Below are positions 16,058 to 27,666 of a stretch of 64,000 nucleotides of DNA, piece after piece. Source of the stretch: Thiocapsa rosea (lineage in GTDB: Bacteria > Pseudomonadota > Gammaproteobacteria > Chromatiales > Chromatiaceae). Positions within the stretch are counted from its first letter, which is position 1, and every line of letters begins with the position of its first letter. The stretch covers positions 5,826,511 to 5,890,510 of the forward strand of contig NZ_RBXL01000001.1 in assembly GCF_003634315.1 (NCBI RefSeq). The letters are read 5' to 3'. The position numbers and the translations under genes were made by a program. The notes beneath the pieces are model-generated. The model had not been told where the DNA came from and ran no database searches. It saw only the letters and a list, made by a program, of their open reading frames with translations.

Positions 16058-16833
16058 TGCGAGGCCTGCGGATCGTCCTGCCGATCGCACTCTTCCTGGG
16101 TTTGATCCGGTTTTGGGAATGGTCTGTCCTCTATTGGGACATCAAGCCCTTTATCCTGCCGCCGCCGAGCGCCATCCTGGCGGTCTTCGAGACGGACGGG
16201 GCCTCTCTGCTCGGCTCGGCCTGGACCACCTTGGGCACGACCTTGGCGGCCTTCACTCTGGCAGTCGTCTCGGGCACGGCGCTCGCGGCGCTCTTCGCCT
16301 CCAGCCGGATCGCGGAGGCCGCACTCTCGCCCTATGCCGTGATCCTGCAGGTCACGCCGATCATCGCCATCGCCCCCTTGATCATCGTCTGGGTCGGACT
16401 CGACAACGCCTGGCTGGCCGTGCTGATCCTCGCCTGGATCGCCGCATTCTTTCCGGTCCTGGCGAGTGCAACCGCCGGACTCAAGGCGGTCGACCCCAAT
16501 CTACGCGACCTCTTCAGGCTGTATCGCGCGGACTTCCGCCAGACCTTTATCCGGCTCATGGTCCCCTCCTCCCTGCCCTACCTTCTCGCCGGCATCAAGA
16601 CCGCGGGCGGACTCGCACTGGTCGGTGCCGTGGTCGCCGAGTTCGCCGCTGCATCCGGCAACACCAACGGGCTCGCTTGGCGGATCCTCGAGGCCGGCAA
16701 CCGGCTGCAGATCGCCAAGATGTTCGCCGCGTTGCTGCTACTCGCGGTTATGGGCGTCGCCCTTTACGCGATCCTGAGCTTCGTGGAGTGGCTGCTGCTG
16801 CATCGCTGGCACGGGGATCGGCGGCGGGGCTAA
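16051..16833 (+). CDS. ABC transporter permease (BPD-type)
   Basis: A 260-aa inner-membrane permease with about six hydrophobic helices. The ATPase-contacting loop is visible near the middle as ATAGLKAVDPNLRDLFRLY and the following FRQTFIRLMVPSSLPYLLAG. It belongs with the SsuC/TauC/ThiX group. The ATG at 16051 is favoured by the 7-bp overlap with the ATPase gene; another ATG at 16057 is possible. Last gene of the importer operon; the convergent acetyltransferase gene ends 71 bp downstream. Confidence 0.92.
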   Translation: MLMRGLRIVLPIALFLGLIRFWEWSVLYWDIKPFILPPPSAILAVFETDGASLLGSAWTTLGTTLAAFTLAVVSGTALAALFASSRIAEAALSPYAVILQVTPIIAIAPLIIVWVGLDNAWLAVLILAWIAAFFPVLASATAGLKAVDPNLRDLFRLYRADFRQTFIRLMVPSSLPYLLAGIKTAGGLALVGAVVAEFAAASGNTNGLAWRILEAGNRLQIAKMFAALLLLAVMGVALYAILSFVEWLLLHRWHGDRRRG

Positions 16834-16904
16834 GGCGATTTCCGCGTCGCGACGCCCGTCGGCGTTACTGCCGGCCGATCCTCTGCGCAGTTGGGGGATT
16901 GCGC

Positions 16905-17786
16905 TCAGCCCAGCTCGAAGGTCGTCACGCCGTAGATCCGATCGATCGGGAGCGAGGGCGCAGTGCCTCGATACATTCGGGCGGTCTCGAACACGGGGGT
17001 TAGGCCATAGGCCTTCGCCAGGTCCAGCGCGGCCGGATTGGGCTCGGGCAGATCCAGGATGACCGGATCAGCGCCGGCGTAGCTGGCCAAGCGTCGGAAC
17101 AGGACATCGGCGCCGGCAGGATCGTCCGCGAAGAGCGGCCCGATCTTCCATCCGGCGCGGCATTGCCTGACCGTCCCGTAACCCGTCACGCGTCCGGGGC
17201 TACCACTCGCAGCGACCGCCGGATCGACGAGGACCCAGCTTCGGCGCGTCTCATTCCGGGTCAGCCAAGGCTCCAGGAACCGAGCACGCGGGGCGGGAAA
17301 GAAAGGTCGATCATAGTCGAGCAGAACGGGGAGCATGTCCGGCTCGAACGGAACCAGGCGCGGGTCATCCGGGGCCGTCAACGCGAGCGAGCCCGAATAG
17401 CGGACGTTGCGCCACGCCAGCTCGAACCCGGAGCGGCGATAGTCGTGCTGACGTTCCGGCACCCCGTCGAGGCCGATCACCCGATCGCCGAGAAACGCCA
17501 TCCCGGCCTGCCACAGCCGCAGCGCGATGCCGCGCCCGCGAAACGGCGGCGCGGCGATGTAGAGACCGATGAACCCGAAGGTCTCGCCGTAGCGCACGAC
17601 CGAAAGGCTTGCGGCAGGCTCGCCGTCGGCGAACGCCATCAGAAAACCCTCCGAGTCGGTTGCTCGGAAACAGGCGGCATCCTCGAGACCCGGATTCCAA
17701 CCCTCGCGTGCAGCCCATTCGATGGCGAGATCGACCTCGGCCGGCGACATGGTACGAATGCTGATCTCAGGGTCGGTCATCGCCAT
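16905..17786 (-). CDS. GNAT acetyltransferase, two-domain
   Basis: A 293-aa protein. The N-terminal half is a GNAT domain with the acetyl-CoA loop PPFRGRGIALRLW preceded by FIGLYIA; the C-terminal half resembles the second GNAT-like domain (acetyltransf_18 type) seen in YitH-like proteins, with VTGYGTVRQCRAGWKIGPLF. The substrate is unknown. Two adjacent ATG codons (17786, 17780) could start it. Its 5' side carries a paired repeat element. Confidence 0.85.
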   Translation of the reverse strand: MAMTDPEISIRTMSPAEVDLAIEWAAREGWNPGLEDAACFRATDSEGFLMAFADGEPAASLSVVRYGETFGFIGLYIAAPPFRGRGIALRLWQAGMAFLGDRVIGLDGVPERQHDYRRSGFELAWRNVRYSGSLALTAPDDPRLVPFEPDMLPVLLDYDRPFFPAPRARFLEPWLTRNETRRSWVLVDPAVAASGSPGRVTGYGTVRQCRAGWKIGPLFADDPAGADVLFRRLASYAGADPVILDLPEPNPAALDLAKAYGLTPVFETARMYRGTAPSLPIDRIYGVTTFELG

Positions 17787-17817
17787 CCCACACGGGTTGC
17801 CAGGGTGCCGGGGCAGC

Positions 17818-18012
17818 GAAACCGCACCCAGCGCGGTGTGCGATGTTTTTGGATGGGATCGACCCCGACCGGATTGATGACCGCTGGAGCAAGCGCGGTT
17901 TGAGCCACTAAAAAATATTTCAATCTAAACCGCATCTCCGCTAAGGGCCGTGGGTGCACAAAACGTCGAGCTCCCTCCAAAAAATCCAGCATGTGGCTCC
18001 GGACGCGGTTTA
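17818..18012. repeat. Paired palindromic elements, type B (17818-17902) and type A (17926-18012)
   Basis: Same B-spacer-A layout as at 13300-13492; the B interior shares gtgcgatgtttttggatggg with that copy and the spacer is again AT-rich (aaaaatattt). The right terminus GACGCGGTTTA provides the TAA stop codon of the FIST gene (18010-18012). Confidence 0.85.
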
Positions 18013-19134
18013 GGTGAAGAGGGTCAAGACGCCCGTGTAGCCGTAGAGACGATCCTGCGAGATCTCGCCGTTGGCGTAGAAACCGACGATAGGGACATCG
18101 CCGAGCGCGGCTTGGATCTGCTTGAGTTCGGCCGAATCAGGACCGAAGAGGTTGACCCCGCGCCCCAGGCAGGAGACGTAGATGCCGCCTCTCGCTGGAG
18201 CGGACAGTCGGCCTTTGATGCCCTTGAGCATGCGATCGAGATCCTCGCGGGCCGTGTCGGCATCGCGCTTGCAGAACATCAGCTCGCGTCCGGGCTCCAC
18301 CAGCTCGCCGATCGCGACCATGCCGTGATTGGGATCGATGCCCACCAGATTGCGGACCAAATAGTCGCCGGTATCCGAGCCCTGAATCGGCAACCCGGCG
18401 AAAATGTAGCCGCCCAGACGCGACAGATCCCGGGCCAGGATCTCGCCGATATCGCGCTTGAGCACATCGAGCGCAGGCTCGCCGTCGAGTCGCATCAGGA
18501 TGTTGCGCTGGCCTTCGGTGATCACGTGATGCGGTCCGATCGGCGAGCAGCCCTGGCTGAGCCGGGTCAGGATCCCGACCCGCTCGGAGAAGAGGACACC
18601 GGACAGACCGCCGCGCGTCACCCCGTCGGCGATGGTCAAGGCGTCTGCACGCGCGCTGGCGAGACCACCGACGAGGAAACCCGCGGTCGTGCGCTGTGCG
18701 AGCTGTTGAATCAGGCTCTCGGTCAGGCCGTTGGATGGGTCGCCGTGGACGAGACTCAAATAAGGCGGGTTGCTGCGAATCCAGTCGCCGTGACGCAGAT
18801 CGAAGTCGTCGAGATCCTCGACCAGGCTCGGGAAGACGCGAAAATCCTCGGCCGGAAACTCACCGAGCATGACCGCGAGCGCGGGCTCTTCGTAGTACTC
18901 GACACCGGTCGCACAGATGCCCATGCCGACACTGCCGACCCATTGCGCGATGCCCGTTGCCGCGCGAAGGCTGCGAAGAATCTCATCGAGATCCTCGGCA
19001 AGGGCATCGGTGACATAAAGAAACCCGAGCGTCGCCTCTTTCGGCACGCTCCCGATCTGCGTCAGACACCGATCGGCGGCCTGACGCCAATCGGGATCCG
19101 CGGCATGTCCGAGGCGGAATGGAGTCATCGTCAT
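18010..19134 (-). CDS. FIST-domain sensory protein
   Basis: A 374-aa cytosolic protein made of a FIST N domain and a FIST C domain. Recognisable parts are VGSVGMGICATGVEYYEEPALAVML (split here from a longer block), FLVGGLASA, and GGIYVSCLGRGVNLFGPDSA plus VPIVGFYANGEI near the end. FIST domains are thought to bind small ligands such as amino acids in signal transduction; no output domain is fused here. The stop codon TAA is contributed by the terminus of the adjoining repeat element, so the native 3' end may have been altered by its insertion. Confidence 0.85.
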   Translation of the reverse strand: MTMTPFRLGHAADPDWRQAADRCLTQIGSVPKEATLGFLYVTDALAEDLDEILRSLRAATGIAQWVGSVGMGICATGVEYYEEPALAVMLGEFPAEDFRVFPSLVEDLDDFDLRHGDWIRSNPPYLSLVHGDPSNGLTESLIQQLAQRTTAGFLVGGLASARADALTIADGVTRGGLSGVLFSERVGILTRLSQGCSPIGPHHVITEGQRNILMRLDGEPALDVLKRDIGEILARDLSRLGGYIFAGLPIQGSDTGDYLVRNLVGIDPNHGMVAIGELVEPGRELMFCKRDADTAREDLDRMLKGIKGRLSAPARGGIYVSCLGRGVNLFGPDSAELKQIQAALGDVPIVGFYANGEISQDRLYGYTGVLTLFT

Positions 19135-19177
19135 TCAGTCATCCGGGGTGGCGTGTCGAATCGCACTCTCATAGCGC

Positions 19178-19258
19178 TAAACCGCGTCCCCGCTAAGGGC
19201 CGTGGATGCACCAAACGTCGATATCACTCGAAAGTGAGCATCTCGCTCTGGACGCGGT

Positions 19259-19261
<3 letters not shown>
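19178..19261. repeat. Palindromic element, type A
   Basis: An 84-bp unit with TAAACCGCGTCC and GGACGCGGTTTA ends. The interior ctaagggccgtggatgcacc is shared with the copies at 17926 and 41203. It lies between parE and the FIST gene; its right end supplies the parE TAA stop (19259-19261). Confidence 0.85.
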
Positions 19262-21727
<2,466 letters not shown>

Positions 21728-21731
<4 letters not shown>

Positions 21732-22054
21732 CGCGAGTCGACACGGCGAACGTGCTCCTCCAGTGCCGCCGAAAGCTCGGGGCTCATCGCGGGCGGATTC
21801 GCGAGTCGATCGAAGAAGACCTCCGCATCGCGGCAGCTCAAGACCATGGTCTCATGCTCCGAGATGACTTGCTGCGCGCGCATGAGGGCCGTCCCGAGAA
21901 CGTAGCGACTGAGGGTCTGCCCTTCCAGCATGGCCGCCCGCTCAAGTCGTTGTTTCGACGCGGCATCGAGCCGAAGGTTGATCCGCTCGGTCTTGGAAAC
22001 GCTGGCTGTCGGCATGCCCGGACCTCGCTGGGTATTGGTGATTTTGTACGTCAT
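21728..22054 (-). CDS. DUF1778 (TacA-like) antitoxin
   Basis: A 108-aa ribbon-helix-helix protein: RINLRLDAASKQRLERAAML is the DNA-binding part, and the acidic C-terminus (PPAMSPELSAALEEHVRR) should neutralise the GNAT toxin. I set the start at 22054, where AGGAGG lies 7 bp upstream; the frame continues to 22186 without support. It precedes the toxin gene and would repress the pair's promoter. The promoter region ends at the repeat element 22184-22268. Confidence 0.88.
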
Positions 22055-22183
22055 TATGGTGCCTCCTGCGCCTTCTGTCGAGCCGCGCCCACATGGCGCC
22101 ATCGGATCGGTGGCGAGCCTGCACACCTGCGGTTTGACCCGTCCGAAGAGCTGGGGTAACTTAGCTCGACCTCCGAAACACCT

Positions 22184-22268
22184 CAAACCGCGTCCGGCTA
22201 GAACCTGTTGGATTCAACCGAGCGGCGTGATCCAACGAAGCATCGGTTTGCATTCAGGACGCGGTTAA
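22184..22268. repeat. Palindromic element, type A (divergent interior)
   Basis: An 85-bp unit with ends AAACCGCGTCC and GGACGCGGTTAA; the interior (ggctagaacctgttggattc) differs from other copies. It lies between the divergent antitoxin and xseB genes; its right end is 4 bp before the xseB ATG and must overlap or displace the ribosome site. Confidence 0.8.
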
Positions 22269-22272
22269 GCGC

Positions 22273-22539
22273 ATGAAAAAGCCAGTCGCTCCGCCCCCGC
22301 CTTCGTTCGAGCAATCCCTCGCCGAGCTGGAATCGATCGTCGATGCCCTGGAAAAGGGCGAGATGAGCCTCGAAGAGTCACTGACTGTTTTCGAGCGTGG
22401 TATCGGTCTGACCCGTGCCTGCCAACAGGCGCTGGATGTGGCCGAGCAGCGGGTGCGTATCCTTACCGACACTCGGCCCGATACCGGACCCCGTTCCGAT
22501 CCCGACGCCGATCTAGAGCCTTTCGAATCCAATGACTGA
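22273..22539 (+). CDS. xseB: Exodeoxyribonuclease VII small subunit
   Basis: An 88-aa subunit of the single-strand exonuclease XseAB. The conserved core is [40 protein letters not shown] and LDVAEQRV. The C-terminal 20 residues are Asp/Pro-rich. It overlaps ispA by 8 bp, the usual xseB-ispA pairing; dxs, often third, is replaced here by folE2. The ATG lies 5 bp after a repeat element terminus, so a normal Shine-Dalgarno site is missing (ggttaagcgc precedes it). Confidence 0.93.
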   Translation: MKKPVAPPPPSFEQSLAELESIVDALEKGEMSLEESLTVFERGIGLTRACQQALDVAEQRVRILTDTRPDTGPRSDPDADLEPFESND

Positions 22540-23425
22540 CGCCACTCTGGACGACTTCCGCGCGCGCTGCGGCGCTCGCGTCGAGGCCACGCTCGACACG
22601 CTTCTGCCGCATGCAAACGTGCAGCCCTTCCGACTGCACGAGGCCATGCGCTACACGGTCCTCGGCGGCGGCAAGCGCATTCGTCCGCTCTTGGCCTATG
22701 CCGCCGGCGAGGCACTCGGGGTCGATCCCGTCCTGCTCGACCGCCCGGCCTGTGCCGTCGAGCTGATCCATGCCTACTCCTTGATCCACGACGACCTCCC
22801 GGCGATGGACGACGACGATCTGCGGCGCGGGCGCCCGACCTGTCATCGTGCCTTCGACGAAGCAACCGCAATCCTGGCCGGCGATGCACTCCAGACCCTC
22901 GCCTTCCAGGCGTTGGCCGAGTCGCCCGGACTGGATGCCGAGAAGCGCATCGCGATGGTCGCAAGCCTCGCGCGTGCCAGCGGGGCACGCGGCATGGTCG
23001 GTGGTCAGGCACTCGATCTGGCCGCCGAGGGCAGCGTCTTGGACGTCGCCATGCTTGAGCATATCCACATCCACAAGACGGGCGCCTTGATCAGAGCGGC
23101 CGTCCAGATGGGCATTCTCGCTCACAAGGCAACGGACCCGGATCATGCCGAGCGTCTGGATCGCTATGCCAAATGTATCGGTCTCGCCTTTCAGATCCAG
23201 GACGATGTGCTCGACGTGGAAGGCGACACCGATCTGATCGGCAAGACGGCCGGTCGCGATCAAGTCCTGGAGAAGGCGACCTACCCGGCCCTCGTCGGGC
23301 TGCCCGAAGCGAAGGAAATGGCCGCTGCCTTGATCGCCGATGCGCTCGAGAGCATCGCGGTTTTTTCGTCCGGGGCCGAGCCCCTACGCTGGATCGCAGG
23401 CGCACTCATCGGACGCAAGCACTGA
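22532..23425 (+). CDS. ispA: Farnesyl diphosphate synthase
   Basis: A 297-aa prenyl transferase condensing IPP with DMAPP and GPP. First Asp-rich motif: [15 protein letters not shown]; second: [20 protein letters not shown] near the N-terminus. Product length is inferred from family (farnesyl), which feeds ubiquinone and the geranylgeranyl branch for carotenoids and bacteriochlorophyll. Start at 22532 overlaps xseB. A short GC hairpin (TCCTCC-GGCA-GGAGGA, about 23436-23451) follows the stop. Confidence 0.94.
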   Translation: MTDATLDDFRARCGARVEATLDTLLPHANVQPFRLHEAMRYTVLGGGKRIRPLLAYAAGEALGVDPVLLDRPACAVELIHAYSLIHDDLPAMDDDDLRRGRPTCHRAFDEATAILAGDALQTLAFQALAESPGLDAEKRIAMVASLARASGARGMVGGQALDLAAEGSVLDVAMLEHIHIHKTGALIRAAVQMGILAHKATDPDHAERLDRYAKCIGLAFQIQDDVLDVEGDTDLIGKTAGRDQVLEKATYPALVGLPEAKEMAAALIADALESIAVFSSGAEPLRWIAGALIGRKH

Positions 23426-23572
23426 GGCGAGCATCTCCTCCGGCAGGAGGATCCACGCCCGAGATCGACACCAAAGATCGACACGGACGATCCGCGCCGG
23501 TTTGTCTTGTCGCCCTCAGCCCCCAAATTCCGGGTTTGACACCAAAGACGATCCATCGAGAGAAGTCACATC

Positions 23573-24427
23573 ATGGAGCACGCGCTCGAGCCCAATTGCT
23601 GCGCCGCACCCGACAGCATCGACATTGCCGACGTCCAGGGGAGCGCGGACTCACGTCGGATCGCCATCGACAAGGTGGGAATCAAGGACATCCGCCATCC
23701 CGTGCGGGTGAGCGATCGCAGCGGCACCGAGCAGCATACGGTCGCCAACTTCAACATGTACGTCTACCTGCCGCACGACTTCAAGGGGACCCACATGTCC
23801 CGGTTCGTGCAGATCCTGAACAATCACGAGCGCGAGATCGGCGTGTCCTCCTTCAAGGAGATGCTCACCGAGATGTCGCAGCGACTGGAGTCCGAGGCCG
23901 GCCACATCGAGATGCGCTTCCCCTTCTTCGTGAACAAGAAGGCGCCCGTCACCGGCGTGGAGAGCCTGCTCGACTACGAGGTCACCTTCATCGGCGAGAT
24001 CCAGCAGGGCCTCCCGAGCCTTGAGATCAAGGTCGTCGTGCCCGTCACCAGCCTCTGCCCGTGCTCCAAGAAGATCTCGGCGTACGGCGCCCACAACCAG
24101 CGCTCCCATGTGACGGTGCAGGTCCGCTCGCAGGGGCACATCTGGATCGAGGAGCTCATCGAGATGGTCGAGGCGGAGGCATCCTCCGAGCTCTTCGGGC
24201 TGCTGAAGCGACCGGACGAGAAGTACGTGACCGAACATGCCTACGACAACCCCAAGTTCGTCGAAGACCTGGTGCGGGACGTCGCCACGCGCTTGAACGA
24301 GGATGACCGCGTCACCGCTTACGTGGTCGAGGCCGAAAACTTCGAGTCCATCCACAACCATTCGGCCTACGCCCTGATCGAGCGCGACAAAGACCGCGAG
24401 GCCCGCATCGTCGAGGCGACGCTCTGA
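23573..24427 (+). CDS. folE2: GTP cyclohydrolase FolE2 (type IB)
   Basis: Converts GTP to dihydroneopterin triphosphate, the entry to folate and, through QueD, queuosine. The 284-aa protein has the diagnostic [11 protein letters not shown] with its metal-ligand/catalytic Cys, [10 protein letters not shown] and IHNHSAYA. FolE2 enzymes are less strict for zinc than FolE and are often zinc-regulated; no Zur box was identified. It supplies the substrate of the tri-domain QueD at 3268-4362. Its TGA (24425-24427) overlaps a CTG that is the likely start of the next gene. Confidence 0.95.
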   Translation: MEHALEPNCCAAPDSIDIADVQGSADSRRIAIDKVGIKDIRHPVRVSDRSGTEQHTVANFNMYVYLPHDFKGTHMSRFVQILNNHEREIGVSSFKEMLTEMSQRLESEAGHIEMRFPFFVNKKAPVTGVESLLDYEVTFIGEIQQGLPSLEIKVVVPVTSLCPCSKKISAYGAHNQRSHVTVQVRSQGHIWIEELIEMVEAEASSELFGLLKRPDEKYVTEHAYDNPKFVEDLVRDVATRLNEDDRVTAYVVEAENFESIHNHSAYALIERDKDREARIVEATL

Positions 24428-25131
24428 TCCTGCTGCTGCACGGGTTCACCGGCAGCGGCGAGGATTGGTTGGCCTGCTGTCCGGGCCTGAAAGGACGTGC
24501 GCTCGCCATCGACCTGCCCGGACATGGCGCCGACTCGGCGCCTGTTCGGCCCTTCCAAGACAGCATCGGCGACATCCTGGGTGCCCTGCCCGACAGCGTC
24601 GACGAGGTCGTCGGATACTCCATGGGCGGACGGTTCGCGCTTGGCCTGATGGCGCTCGACCCGGAACGCTTTCTTCGTGCGACGATTATCTCCGCCCATC
24701 CGGGTCTCGAAGACGCAGCACAACGTCCCGATCGGCTCACGGTTGACCGAGCGTGGATCCGACGGCTCCTCGACGACGGCATCGACGCGTTCGTGAACGC
24801 CTGGGAGTCACAACCCCTGTTCGCGACCCAGGCCGATTTGCCGAGCGCGGTTCTGGAGCGGCAGCGTCTGCGGCGCTTAAGCCAACGACCGAGCGGGCTC
24901 GCGGCCTCTCTCGAGCATCACGGGCTCGCGCGCATGCCGAGCCTTTGGGGAGCGTTGACGGCCTTTCCGGGAGAGCTGACCTGGATCGTCGGGGCTTCCG
25001 ATACGCGCTTTCTCGGAATCGCCCGGGAGGTCGTACGCCGGCGTCCCGCGACGCGACTGCATGTCCTACCCGGCGTCGGCCATAATCCCCTACTCGAGTG
25101 CCCCGAGATCTTGAGCGATCTTTTGGTCTAG
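24424..25131 (+). CDS. Alpha/beta hydrolase (MenH-like), probable CTG start
   Basis: An alpha/beta hydrolase of about 235 aa. Nucleophile elbow GYSMGGR, oxyanion segment [27 protein letters not shown] and the catalytic His in [11 protein letters not shown]. The oxyanion HG segment lies upstream of the first ordinary start codon (TTG 24469), and there is no ATG, GTG or TTG in frame back to a stop at 24304. The best start is CTG at 24424, overlapping the folE2 stop as CTGA. Substrate unknown; translational coupling to folE2 is likely. Confidence 0.75.
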   Translation: MILLLHGFTGSGEDWLACCPGLKGRALAIDLPGHGADSAPVRPFQDSIGDILGALPDSVDEVVGYSMGGRFALGLMALDPERFLRATIISAHPGLEDAAQRPDRLTVDRAWIRRLLDDGIDAFVNAWESQPLFATQADLPSAVLERQRLRRLSQRPSGLAASLEHHGLARMPSLWGALTAFPGELTWIVGASDTRFLGIAREVVRRRPATRLHVLPGVGHNPLLECPEILSDLLV

Positions 25132-25263
25132 AATCGCGTCTCCGACGTCGTGCCGCGGATGCGCCTCCCGGTAAGCCGATCACCCGAGGAACGCTTCCCG
25201 CGAGGCGACATCGCCAAGAACACATCTAACCGACACCTCGACCCCAAGCCGGAGGAGGAATCC

Positions 25264-25461
25264 ATGCAACACACACCGTCCGAGCCGCAGCCGGCAACAC
25301 CCGTGTCCGGGCAAACGCCGGGGACCGACCACGTTCGATCCGAGGACAACAACTTGACCGTCATCCTGGGCGAGTGGGGTTTCAAAGCCTTGTTCGCGTT
25401 CCTGGGTGCCGCAGCAACGCTGCTCAGCCTGCTCGCACCGCGTCGGCGAGAGCGTTCCTGA
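25264..25461 (+). CDS. Small membrane protein, 65 aa
   Basis: A short protein with a Pro/Gln/Thr-rich N-terminal half and one C-terminal hydrophobic segment (FKALFAFLGAAATLLSLLA) followed by RRRERS, so it is probably membrane-anchored with a positive cytoplasmic end. A strong GGAGGAGGAA site precedes the ATG at 25264. It overlaps the following hydrolase gene as CTGA. No known family recognised. Confidence 0.6.
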   Translation: MQHTPSEPQPATPVSGQTPGTDHVRSEDNNLTVILGEWGFKALFAFLGAAATLLSLLAPRRRERS

Positions 25462-26423
25462 GCGACCCCATCGAACAAGGGTTCGGATTCGATCCGAGCT
25501 ACGGTTACAGCCTAGCGGACCTGCTCTCGGTCGCCCCGCCCGAGGCACCACCCGGATTCGAAGACGTCTGGAGCAAGCGTTACCTTCGCGCCTTGGAAAT
25601 CGATCCGATGCCGACGCTCGGCATCAGCGACCTCGTCGATCGACGGTTCCGCATCGACGAGATCGCCTATCGCTCCACCGACGACTTCACCATTCGCGGC
25701 TGGCTTCTGCAGCCGATCGGGACGGTCCCCGCGTGCGGATTCGTCCTCGGCCACGGCTACGGCGGCATCACCGAGCCGCCGCTGGATCTGCCGAGGGCCG
25801 ATGCGGTCTATCTCGTGCCGGCCTTTCGCGGGCTCGGTCCGAGTCGACGGCCCCCCATCTCGGAGGAGCCGAGATGGCACGTCCTGCACGACATCGACCG
25901 GCGCGACCGTTACATCATCGGGGGTTGCGTGGAGGATGTCTGGACCGGCGTCGGCACCCTGCTGCGCCTCTTCCCCGGCCTGGAGGGGCATATCGGCTAT
26001 CTCGGCATCAGCTTCGGCGGCGGGATCGGCGCTATGGCACTGCCTTGGGACCGGCGGATCGCGCGCGGGCACCTGAACGTCCCCACCTTCGGCCACCAGC
26101 GTCTAAGGCTCGATCTGCCGACGATCGGCAGCGGTACATCCGTTCAAGATTACGCTCGTCTGCACGGTCACGGTCACGTTCTCGAAACCTTGGCGTACTA
26201 CGATGCCGCTGTCGCCGCGCGGCGCATCACCCAGCCCATGCATGTGGCTGCTGCACGCCTTGACCCCGCGGTCGCGCCGCCGGGCCAGTTCGCGATCTAC
26301 AACGCGATCCCCGGCGAAAAGCAACTGTTCGTGCTGGAGGCCGGACATGTCGACTATCCCGATCGCGAACGCCAAGAGCAGGAGCTCATGGCGGAGCTGC
26401 ACGCCTTTTTCGCTGCTCTCTGA
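25458..26423 (+). CDS. Alpha/beta hydrolase, acetyl-xylan-esterase-like
   Basis: About 321 aa; AXE1/prolyl-oligopeptidase-like hydrolase. Motifs: GFVLGHGYGG (oxyanion), GYLGISFGGGIGA with nucleophile Ser, and catalytic His in LEAGHVDYPD. Asp probably in AARLDPA. The start is uncertain: a GTG at 25374 would overlap most of the small membrane gene and adds residues without similarity, whereas CTG at 25458 overlaps the upstream stop as CTGA. The protein begins LSDPIEQGFGFDPSYGY with the CTG start. Substrate unknown. Confidence 0.75.
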   Translation: MSDPIEQGFGFDPSYGYSLADLLSVAPPEAPPGFEDVWSKRYLRALEIDPMPTLGISDLVDRRFRIDEIAYRSTDDFTIRGWLLQPIGTVPACGFVLGHGYGGITEPPLDLPRADAVYLVPAFRGLGPSRRPPISEEPRWHVLHDIDRRDRYIIGGCVEDVWTGVGTLLRLFPGLEGHIGYLGISFGGGIGAMALPWDRRIARGHLNVPTFGHQRLRLDLPTIGSGTSVQDYARLHGHGHVLETLAYYDAAVAARRITQPMHVAAARLDPAVAPPGQFAIYNAIPGEKQLFVLEAGHVDYPDRERQEQELMAELHAFFAAL

Positions 26424-26495
26424 GCTGGCGCCGATTCGCTCGACGCCCGCCCGAAGAGTCGCTCGAAGCGGTCCGCGCGGCCGGACGATCGGCGG

Positions 26496-27236
26496 ATGAG
26501 ACACATCGTGAACCGCGAGTATTACCGCTGGTACAGTCCACGCCTCGGCCGCGAGATGGAGCTGCTCGTCTTCGGGAATGCCGGTGCGAAGGTGCTCGTC
26601 TTCCCGACCCGAGACGGTCGCTTCCACGAGTACGAGGACCTGCGTATCGTCGAGGCGCTTCGACCCAAGCTTGAGGCCGGCCAGCTTCAGCTCTACTGCG
26701 TCGACAGCATCGACCGGGAAACCTTTTACTGCGGGTGGTGCAACCCGGCGGATCGGATTCGGCGTCACCATGCCTTCGAGGAGTACATCCTCAACGAGGT
26801 CATGCCCCTGATGTCGAACAAGAATTCCCATCCCTGCACGATTGCGCATGGGTGCAGCCTAGGCGCCTATCACGCGGCCAACATCGCCTTCCGTCATCCG
26901 CACCTGTTTCGGAAGCTGGCGGCCTTCTCCGGCCGCTACGATCTCACGCTCCAGGTCGCCGAATTCCAAGACCTGCTTGGAGGCTATCGCGACGACCTCG
27001 TGTATTTCCACACCCCCGCGCACTTCCTGCCGAATCTGGCGTGTCCTTGGCGGTTGGATGCGCTGCGCGGGATGGACATCGTTCTGGTTGTTGGCCAGGA
27101 CGACCCCTTTCGGGACAACAACCGCCACATCGGCCAAATTCTGCGAGACAAGGGCGCGCGGCCTACACTGCACGAATGGGAAGGTCGCGCGCACCAAGGC
27201 CATCACTGGCGGCGCATGGCGCCCCTGTATCTCTAA
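26496..27236 (+). CDS. Putative esterase (esterase D / PF00756-like)
   Basis: A 246-aa alpha/beta hydrolase. Nucleophile motif IAHGCSLGAYHA (GCSLG), N-terminal EYYRWYSPRLGREMELLVFG and C-terminal HEWEGRAHQGHHWR with the catalytic His. Typical of bacterial single-domain esterases beside unrelated genes. It follows the previous hydrolase by 72 bp on the same strand. Substrate unknown. Confidence 0.82.
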   Translation: MRHIVNREYYRWYSPRLGREMELLVFGNAGAKVLVFPTRDGRFHEYEDLRIVEALRPKLEAGQLQLYCVDSIDRETFYCGWCNPADRIRRHHAFEEYILNEVMPLMSNKNSHPCTIAHGCSLGAYHAANIAFRHPHLFRKLAAFSGRYDLTLQVAEFQDLLGGYRDDLVYFHTPAHFLPNLACPWRLDALRGMDIVLVVGQDDPFRDNNRHIGQILRDKGARPTLHEWEGRAHQGHHWRRMAPLYL

Positions 27237-27666
27237 CGTGAGGATTTCCGAAGGGTGTCTCGCCGGCGGACCCACGTAAAGGATCGATCGAGGCCCACAA
27301 TGAGACCTACCCTGCACTATCTTCGTCGAATCGGATTTTCCGCTCGACAAACGCAATGCGATTCCGGCACCCTTTGATCGTCGCCAACACCTGCTATGAT
27401 TCAGCGGCGATGTCTTGCCGAAGGCCGCGGACTCGGCCCGGCGAGACGCCGGATAAGGCAGGACCGGATCGACGGAGCACTGGGAAGTGCAGGTTGTTTC
27501 ACCCAGTGCGCCGTTTGAAACCCGGTGGTCGACGGCGACCGCCGATGCGAGGCAAGACGCGTCACTTCAGTCCGGAGAATCCAGCATGCTGCCACGGCAG
27601 TCGATCGACGCCGAGGCAATCGGTCTGGATTGTCCGATTCGTGCGACCAGCAAGGAGAAGAAGCAA
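27237..27666 (+). promoter_or_regulatory. Long leader region with possible promoter and hairpin
   Basis: 430 bp with no gene. TTGATC (about 27376) and TATGAT (27397-27402), about 15 bp apart, form a possible promoter. A hairpin GCACTGGG (27477-27484) / CCCAGTGC (27502-27509) with a 17-nt loop follows, and the GTG of the next gene lies about 260 bp after the promoter. It could be a structured 5' leader or encode a small RNA; no known family recognised. Confidence 0.35.
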
